In this document: positions 58,817 through 64,000 of the stretch, in pieces
How positions within the stretch are numbered: position 1 is the first letter of the stretch
Layout: each line of letters begins with the position of its first letter
Origin: an uncultured Woeseiaceae bacterium
Lineage (GTDB): Bacteria > Pseudomonadota > Gammaproteobacteria > Steroidobacterales > Woeseiaceae
Assembly: GCA_947258565.1 (NCBI GenBank)
Contig: CAMYJB010000003.1
Location: 124,001 to 188,000, forward strand
DNA length: 64,000 bases
Reading direction: 5' to 3'
The notes under the pieces: generated by a model
Databases searched by the model: none
Seen by the model: the letters and a program-made list of their open reading frames with translations, nothing else
Told to the model about the DNA's origin: nothing
Translations under genes and position numbers: made by a program

Positions 58817-59523
58817 CCGACAGGCCCATGAAAACAGACGAACCGAGCGACCCGCGCGTTGCCGCCGCCTATCGGGAACTGGCCAACGAGCGCTCGCCTG
58901 AACACCTCGACCACGTCATTCTCAATGCGGCACGAGGCGCCGCCCGGCCGCGTTGGAACAAGGCTGTCGCGTGGTTACGTCCGGCGGCGTGGGTCGCAAC
59001 GATCGGCGTGTGCCTCGCCATCGTCATCGAGATCTCCTTACTGCCGGACCAGGAGCAGGCCGAATTCGACAGCCTGCCGCAGACGGCAGCACCGGCTGCG
59101 GCGCCGGCCACCGAGATGAAGCGTCTCGAAAAGTCGCGCCCGCAATCCGCCGGAGCGCAGAAGGTGCAGCGGCTGCAAAAACCGGAATCCTTTGAAGCAT
59201 CCGACCTGCCACGACGTTCGGACGACACCGACGCCGGCACGGCGCCGGACAGGCGCCAGTCGAGTCTCGAGGAAGCCGAAACCCGGGTCCGCCAGCGGGC
59301 GATCAGTGACGTACAGTCACCCGCCTCGCTCCTGAGAACCGCGCCGGCGCCAAACGTGGCACAGGAAATCGCGGCAGAACGCTATTGCGATGAGTCGGCA
59401 ACCGCCGACCCCAATACCTGGCTGGAATGCATACTCGAACTCGAACGCCAGGGACAGTACGACGCCGCCCGCCAGGAGCGGAAGCTGTTGGCCGAGGCCT
59501 TCCCGCCGCCGGAACTCCCCTGA
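58813..59523 (+). CDS. Membrane-anchored anti-sigma factor-like protein
   Basis: The 236-residue single-pass protein has a cytoplasmic N-terminus of about 55 residues (VAAAYRELANERSPEHLDHVILNAARGAAR), one membrane helix (AAWVATIGVCLAIVIEISLL, about 58-77) and a periplasmic part rich in Ala, Pro, Gln and Arg, then a C-terminal CDESATADPNTWLECILELERQGQ segment with two cysteines. GGAGG precedes the ATG, which overlaps the sigma gene stop by 4 bases. The anti-sigma role is inferred from position and topology. Confidence 0.78.
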   Translation: MTDRPMKTDEPSDPRVAAAYRELANERSPEHLDHVILNAARGAARPRWNKAVAWLRPAAWVATIGVCLAIVIEISLLPDQEQAEFDSLPQTAAPAAAPATEMKRLEKSRPQSAGAQKVQRLQKPESFEASDLPRRSDDTDAGTAPDRRQSSLEEAETRVRQRAISDVQSPASLLRTAPAPNVAQEIAAERYCDESATADPNTWLECILELERQGQYDAARQERKLLAEAFPPPELP

Positions 59524-59654
59524 TTTCGGTTCTCCCCGATGTCCCCGCCGGAGGGCGATGCTAGAATCGCCGACCCCGGAGATTGCAAAGTCGTGCTGCA
59601 GGCTGACCGGGAGACGGCAGCATCCATTCAGACCGGCTAACAGGGAACCACATC

Positions 59655-60632
59655 ATGAAATCACCCGTTCGCGTAACGATCACCGGGGCTGCCGGCCAGA
59701 TCGGCTATCAACTCGCTTTTCGCATTGCCTCCGGGCAGATGCTCGGCAATGACCAGCCCGTGATCCTGCAGCTGCTCGAGATACCGCAGGCCCTGGATGC
59801 CCTGAAGGGCGTCGTCATGGAGCTCGATGACTGTGCGTTCACAACCCTGGCGGGCATCGTCGCGAGCGACGATCCGAACGTCGCCTTCAGAGACAGCGAT
59901 TACGCGCTGCTGGTGGGCGCACGCCCGCGCGGCCCGGGCATGGAACGTAAAGACCTGCTGGAGGCCAATGCCGCGATTTTCTCGGTGCAGGGCAAGGCCA
60001 TCAACGATCACGCCAGTCGCGACATACGCGTGCTCGTCGTCGGCAACCCGGCCAACACCAACGCACTGATCACGAGCAGCAATGCGCCCGACATCGATGC
60101 GGGCAATATCACCGCGATGACGCGGCTGGATCACAACCGCGCCATTGCGCAGCTGGCACAAAAGACCGACAGCCATGTCAGTGACGTGAGCCGCATGATC
60201 ATCTGGGGGAACCACTCGGCAACGCAATACCCGGATATCAGCCATGCGAGCGTGGCGGGTAAACCAGCCAGGGAACTGGTCGACGGGGCATGGCTCACCG
60301 ACGAATTCATACCCGTCGTTCAACAACGCGGCGCGGCAATCATCAAGGCACGCGGCGCCTCGTCGGCGGCATCGGCGGCATCGGCGGCCATCGATCACAT
60401 GCGTGACTGGGCGCTCGGCACCGAAGATGGCGACTGGGTCAGCATGGCGGTCCCCGCAGACGGCAGCTACGGCATCGAGCCGGGCGTGATTTATTCGCAC
60501 CCGGTGCGCTGCAGCGGCGGCAATTACGAGATCGTGCAGGGTCTAGAAGTTGACGACTTCAGCCGCTCGCGCATGGACGCGACAGACGCCGAATTGCGCG
60601 AAGAGCGGGCCGCCATCGAGTCCTTGCTGTGA
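59655..60632 (+). CDS. mdh: Malate dehydrogenase, NAD-dependent
   Basis: The 325-residue enzyme interconverts malate and oxaloacetate in the TCA cycle. It has the NAD site [21 protein letters not shown], substrate arginines in [25 protein letters not shown], the Asp-His pair in RLDHNRA and [12 protein letters not shown], and [17 protein letters not shown]. It is of the dimeric, cytosolic-like type rather than the E. coli 312-residue type. A leader of 131 bases separates it from the anti-sigma gene; TAGAAT near 59560 may be its -10 box. Confidence 0.95.
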   Translation: MKSPVRVTITGAAGQIGYQLAFRIASGQMLGNDQPVILQLLEIPQALDALKGVVMELDDCAFTTLAGIVASDDPNVAFRDSDYALLVGARPRGPGMERKDLLEANAAIFSVQGKAINDHASRDIRVLVVGNPANTNALITSSNAPDIDAGNITAMTRLDHNRAIAQLAQKTDSHVSDVSRMIIWGNHSATQYPDISHASVAGKPARELVDGAWLTDEFIPVVQQRGAAIIKARGASSAASAASAAIDHMRDWALGTEDGDWVSMAVPADGSYGIEPGVIYSHPVRCSGGNYEIVQGLEVDDFSRSRMDATDAELREERAAIESLL

Positions 60633-60714
60633 GGTGACACACTCGATGGCGCGGGTCGCGTCACGATGTTAGTGTTTAAATTAGACGCATTTTCCTGAAT
60701 CGGGAGTACGACGC

Positions 60715-63282
60715 GTGTCCAGTCTTGTTGTGAGTCTTTTCTGGCTGCTGCTGTTTGTGGGCGGCGGCATCTTCCTTGCCTACCAGCGGATCGACCTGCG
60801 GACGTCGACGATTGCCGCTGGACTCGCGGTGCTGGCCTACACGGTCTTCGGCGAGGGCTCTTTCCTGTGGAAGCTGCTGCTGTGGGCAGGCTTCGGCGCC
60901 ATGATCGTGCCTAACCTGATCGAGTTCCGGCGCGAGAAAATCACCAAACCGCTGCTCGACGTTTATCGCAAGATGTTGCCGTCGATGTCCGACACGGAAC
61001 GCGAAGCGCTCGAAGCAGGCAACGTATGGTGGGAGGGCGAGCTCTTTTCGGGCATGCCGAACTGGGACCGGCTGATGTCGTATCCCGCACCGAAGCTCTC
61101 GGACGAAGAGCAGGCTTTTCTCGACGGACCCTGCGAAGAGCTGTGCCGGATGCTCAATGACTGGGAGATATGCCACGAGTACGCCGACATGCCGAAGGAA
61201 GTCTGGGATTTCATCATCGAGCACAGGTTCTTCGCGATGATCATTCCAAAGCAGTACGGCGGGCTGGAGTTCTCGGCGTACGCGAATGCCTGCGTGATCA
61301 TGAAACTGGCGAGCCGCAGTGCGTCGGCCTCGTCGACCATCGGCGTCCCCAATTCACTGGGCCCTGCGGAACTGCTGCTGCATTACGGCACCGAAGAGCA
61401 AAAGAACCGCTACCTGCCGGGCCTTGCTGCTGGCACCGAAATCCCCTGTTTCGCCCTGACGTCGCCACAGGCCGGCTCCGACGCGGCCTCGATCATCGAC
61501 AGCGGCGTCGTTTGCAAAGGCGAGTGGGAAGGCGAAACGATCGTCGGCATCCGTCTCAACTGGGACAAGCGCTACATCACGCTGGCGCCCGTCGCCACGG
61601 TGCTGGGGCTCGCTTTCAAACTGTCCGATCCCGATCACCTGATCGGCGACCAGGATGAATACGGCATCACCGCCGCACTCATTCCTACCGACATCCCGGG
61701 AGTGACTGTCGGCCGTCGTCACCATCCGCTGACGATCGGCTTCCAGAACGGCCCGACGTTGGGCAAGGATGTTTTCGTGCCGCTCGACTGCATCATCGGC
61801 GGCCAGGAAATGGCGGGCAAGGGCTGGAAAATGCTGGTCGAGCTGCTGTCCGTCGGTCGGGCAATCACCTTGCCGTCGACCGCCGCGGGTGGCGGCCAGG
61901 CCGCGAGCTATGCGACCGGCGCCTACGCCATCATTCGCAAGCAGTTCAATACGTCGATCGCCAACTTCGAGGGCGTCGGCGACGCGCTGACCCGCATTGC
62001 CGGGTACAGCTACATCATGAATTCCGCCGTAGCCGTAACATCCGGCGCGATCGACCAGGGTGAAAAGCCGGCGGTACCGTCGGCAATACTGAAGTACCAC
62101 TGCACCGAGCTGGGCCGGAAGGTCAGCAACGACGCGATGGATGTGCACGGCGGCAAGGGCATCTGCCTCGGGCCGAGCAACTACCTGGGCCGCGGCTTCA
62201 TAGCGGCGCCGATCGCGATCACGGTCGAGGGCGCCAATATCCTGACGCGCAGCCTGATCATCTACGGCCAGGGGGCCATCCGCTGCCATCCGTTCGTGCT
62301 GCGGGAACTGGGCGCTGCGGGCGACGAGGACATCGACCGCGGCCTCATCGAATTTGACGACGCCCTCTTCGGCCACATCGGCTATGCGATCAGTAACGTC
62401 GCACGCTCGTTCTTCCTCGCGTTGACGCACGCCAAGTTCAGCAAGGTGCCGCTCAATACGCCTACCCGGCGCTACTACCAGAACATCAATCGATACAGTG
62501 CGGCATTTGCGCTGGCCTCCGACTTCGCGATGCTGACGCTGGGCGGCGACCTCAAGAAGCGGGAATTGCTCTCGGCGCGCCTCGGTGACGTGCTCAGCTC
62601 CATTTACCTGGCTTCCTGCGTGCTGAAACATTTCGAAAACCAGGGTCGGCGCGCAACGGACCTGCCACTCGTCGAGTGGTCCGTCCGCACGCTGATGTAC
62701 CAGGCACAGGAAGCGCTGCACTCGTTTCTCCGCAACCTGCCGAATCGCTGGGCTGCGGCATTCCTGCGGATCTTCATCTTCCCGCGCGGCCGCACGTATT
62801 CGGCGCCGTCCGACGAACTCGTTCACAAGGTCGTCGACCTGGTCACCGCGCCGGGCGAATCCCGCGAACGGCTCAGCGAGCAGGCTTACACGACCGTGGA
62901 ACCCGGAAACCCGATCGGTTTGCTCGAGGAAGCACTGCAGCTGAGCATCGAACTCGCACCGCTCGAGCGCAGGCTGCGACAAGCGCGCAAGGAAGGGCTC
63001 ATTCGCTCGGAATACCTCGGCCAGCAAATCGACGAAGCGGCCGGAGCGGAAGTTATTAACAGCGACGAGGCTGCGAAGCTGTACGACTTCCATGAGAAAG
63101 TTTTCTCCCTGCTCGCCGTCGATGACTTCGCGCCCGAGGACCTGCGGCGAACGCCCGCGAAAACGGTAGACGAGCCTTCCCCCAAGCCGGCGAAGAAAGC
63201 CGCGAAACGCAAGCAGGCACCGCGACAAAAGGTCTCCAAGAAGAGAAAGGTCAGTCGGAAGAAAGAGGCTGAGGCCGAATAA
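60715..63282 (+). CDS. fadE: Acyl-CoA dehydrogenase FadE with lysine-rich tail
   Basis: The 855-residue enzyme makes the first oxidation of fatty-acyl-CoA in beta-oxidation. Two N-terminal membrane helices (residues 3-60) precede the dehydrogenase core (FVIIEHRFFAMIIPKQYGGLEFS-like segment, CFALTSPQAGSDAAS, HGGKGICLGPSNYLGR) and the FadE-specific C-terminal part. Relatives end near 815; here the last 40 or so residues are a Lys/Ala/Pro-rich basic tail (KPAKKAAKRKQAPRQ...) with an acidic end. The start is GTG 60715, preceded by GGGAG. The next gene begins 6 bases after its stop. Confidence 0.93.
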   Translation: MSSLVVSLFWLLLFVGGGIFLAYQRIDLRTSTIAAGLAVLAYTVFGEGSFLWKLLLWAGFGAMIVPNLIEFRREKITKPLLDVYRKMLPSMSDTEREALEAGNVWWEGELFSGMPNWDRLMSYPAPKLSDEEQAFLDGPCEELCRMLNDWEICHEYADMPKEVWDFIIEHRFFAMIIPKQYGGLEFSAYANACVIMKLASRSASASSTIGVPNSLGPAELLLHYGTEEQKNRYLPGLAAGTEIPCFALTSPQAGSDAASIIDSGVVCKGEWEGETIVGIRLNWDKRYITLAPVATVLGLAFKLSDPDHLIGDQDEYGITAALIPTDIPGVTVGRRHHPLTIGFQNGPTLGKDVFVPLDCIIGGQEMAGKGWKMLVELLSVGRAITLPSTAAGGGQAASYATGAYAIIRKQFNTSIANFEGVGDALTRIAGYSYIMNSAVAVTSGAIDQGEKPAVPSAILKYHCTELGRKVSNDAMDVHGGKGICLGPSNYLGRGFIAAPIAITVEGANILTRSLIIYGQGAIRCHPFVLRELGAAGDEDIDRGLIEFDDALFGHIGYAISNVARSFFLALTHAKFSKVPLNTPTRRYYQNINRYSAAFALASDFAMLTLGGDLKKRELLSARLGDVLSSIYLASCVLKHFENQGRRATDLPLVEWSVRTLMYQAQEALHSFLRNLPNRWAAAFLRIFIFPRGRTYSAPSDELVHKVVDLVTAPGESRERLSEQAYTTVEPGNPIGLLEEALQLSIELAPLERRLRQARKEGLIRSEYLGQQIDEAAGAEVINSDEAAKLYDFHEKVFSLLAVDDFAPEDLRRTPAKTVDEPSPKPAKKAAKRKQAPRQKVSKKRKVSRKKEAEAE

Positions 63283-63288
63283 GGGCCA

Positions 63289-64000
63289 ATGACAATTCGC
63301 TCCGGACCTATCTATGAAAACCGCGTTTTTGTAGAGCCGGAATTGCTTGGCGATTACGAGGCCTGGGCCGATGAACAGGCCGATCGCGCCCGGCAAACCG
63401 GCGCCATCGTCGATGTCATCCTGTTTACGATTGCACAGGACGCCGAAGGGCGACCCGGCAGGGCCTGCCAGTTCACTCTCGAAGACGATGAGGCCCTCGA
63501 GCTTTTCGTAGACGGGCTTGCAACCGAACTCGAGGCCGAGGCGCTCGAACGATTCGGCGACGGGATTTCCTGGCAGGAACGCATCCTGCGAGAAGACGCG
63601 TTTCGCCAACTCCCCGCCGGGGAGATGCCGGAGTGCCTGAACTGCGGCACGCATCTCAGGGGACAGTATTGCGGCAATTGCGGCCAGCGGGCGCGCAGCC
63701 GGTTGATCAGTCTCTGGGAATTGATACGCGATGCGTTCGGCGATCTGTTCGAACTCGATTCGCGCCTTTGGCGGACACTGGTGCCGCTCATGATCAGGCC
63801 GGGACAGCTTACACACGACTACCTGCAGGGCAGGCGGGCACGTTTTATGCCTCCTTTTCGCATGTACCTGGTACTGAGCCTGCTATTCTTCCTCGTCGCC
63901 TTCTTCGATCCACGCGAGACCTTCGGCATCTTTTACGAGCCGCAGACGCTTGAAGACGCGAGCGACGCCGATCGTCTCGAGCCAGCCGAGGTTGCCGATG
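63289..64000 (+). CDS. DUF4286-DUF3667 fusion protein, 5' part
   Basis: The frame runs off the window end; 237 residues are visible. Residues 1-105 (starting MTIRSGPIYENRVFVEPELLGDYEAWADEQ) look like the small ferredoxin-fold DUF4286 domain. Residues 112-130 hold a zinc-ribbon-like pair CLNCGTHLRGQYCGNCGQ, the start of DUF3667, followed by the membrane-associated RFMPPFRMYLVLSLLFFLVAFF helix. Both domains are of unknown function. It is 6 bases after fadE, so probably co-transcribed. Confidence 0.78.
   Translation, partial: MTIRSGPIYENRVFVEPELLGDYEAWADEQADRARQTGAIVDVILFTIAQDAEGRPGRACQFTLEDDEALELFVDGLATELEAEALERFGDGISWQERILREDAFRQLPAGEMPECLNCGTHLRGQYCGNCGQRARSRLISLWELIRDAFGDLFELDSRLWRTLVPLMIRPGQLTHDYLQGRRARFMPPFRMYLVLSLLFFLVAFFDPRETFGIFYEPQTLEDASDADRLEPAEVAD

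Noticed and set aside
60355-60393. Repeated GGCATCGGC units inside mdh
   Set aside because: They encode the Ser-Ala-Ala stretch conserved in this malate dehydrogenase family and are not an independent repeat.
61354-63816. 820-codon open frame on the strand opposite fadE
   Set aside because: It is the antisense shadow of a high-GC gene: the translation is Arg/His/Val/Asp-rich without any domain, and fadE on the other strand is certain. The same holds for the long antisense frames at 1645-2664, 16495-17790, 49194-51113 and 35046-36461.

Overview
The window is a compact, high-GC stretch of bacterial chromosome with short gaps, frequent 1-17 bp gene overlaps and no tRNA, rRNA, insertion sequence, prophage or CRISPR array that I could see. 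The gene families point to a free-living, probably marine gammaproteobacterium: a proteobacterial-type GshA, FadE, a full psp locus with a sigma-54 promoter, a GlyGly-CTERM protein, DUF6231, DUF2845, DUF3667, and ECF sigma/anti-sigma pairs. A Woeseiales- or Steroidobacterales-like lineage would fit, but that is inference from gene content only.

Layout. 1-5.3 kb: the end of an MltF-like lytic transglycosylase, a ClsC-like phospholipase D, a DUF3313-like lipoprotein, and a FAD-linked oxidase behind what reads as a c-di-GMP-I (GEMM) riboswitch. 5.4-19.2 kb: two efflux loci. The first is PadR regulator - adaptor - RND permease; the second is adaptor - adaptor - RND permease - RND permease. No outer-membrane channel gene is present. 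19.2-24.7 kb: a GlyGly-CTERM surface protein, a TerB-like protein, a DUF418 membrane protein, a tiny stand-alone ORF with an exceptionally long Shine-Dalgarno, an unknown secreted protein and a class V aminotransferase. 24.8-28.4 kb: an ECF sigma cassette, then an orphan RnfD/NqrB-like membrane protein with DUF2330. 28.4-36.7 kb: a 2-oxoacid:ferredoxin oxidoreductase operon with a GltD-like iron-sulfur flavoprotein, dihydroorotase and biosynthetic threonine deaminase. 36.7-43.4 kb: a UvrD-type helicase behind a LexA-box-like site, an alpha/beta hydrolase, an SLC13 permease with four RCK_C domains, and a ferredoxin-reductase-like flavoprotein. 43.4-51.9 kb: two unknown anchored proteins, a sulfotransferase/aminotransferase pair, GshA, DUF2845, bactofilin, a GGDEF-EAL protein and a small secreted protein. 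51.9-55.4 kb: a phage-shock locus with doubled pspB/pspC genes in mirrored B-C-C-B order and divergent pspF. 55.5-59.5 kb: an ABC-2 transporter with a YtrA-type GntR regulator, and a second ECF/anti-sigma pair. 59.6-64 kb: malate dehydrogenase, FadE with an unusual lysine-rich tail, and the start of a DUF4286-DUF3667 fusion protein.

Common themes are envelope homeostasis (Psp, RND and ABC export, ECF systems, lytic transglycosylase, ClsC, bactofilin) and central carbon/redox metabolism. The most informative cross-link is a 22-bp palindrome ahead of the GntR/ABC locus near 58.0 kb that recurs, 19 of 22 bases identical, over the promoter of the four-gene RND operon near 10.6 kb. This suggests that one YtrA-type regulator controls both exporters. 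Two genes (the ECF factor at 25.6 kb and the reductase at 42.2 kb) appear to start at non-standard codons (ATC, CTG) behind good Shine-Dalgarno sequences.
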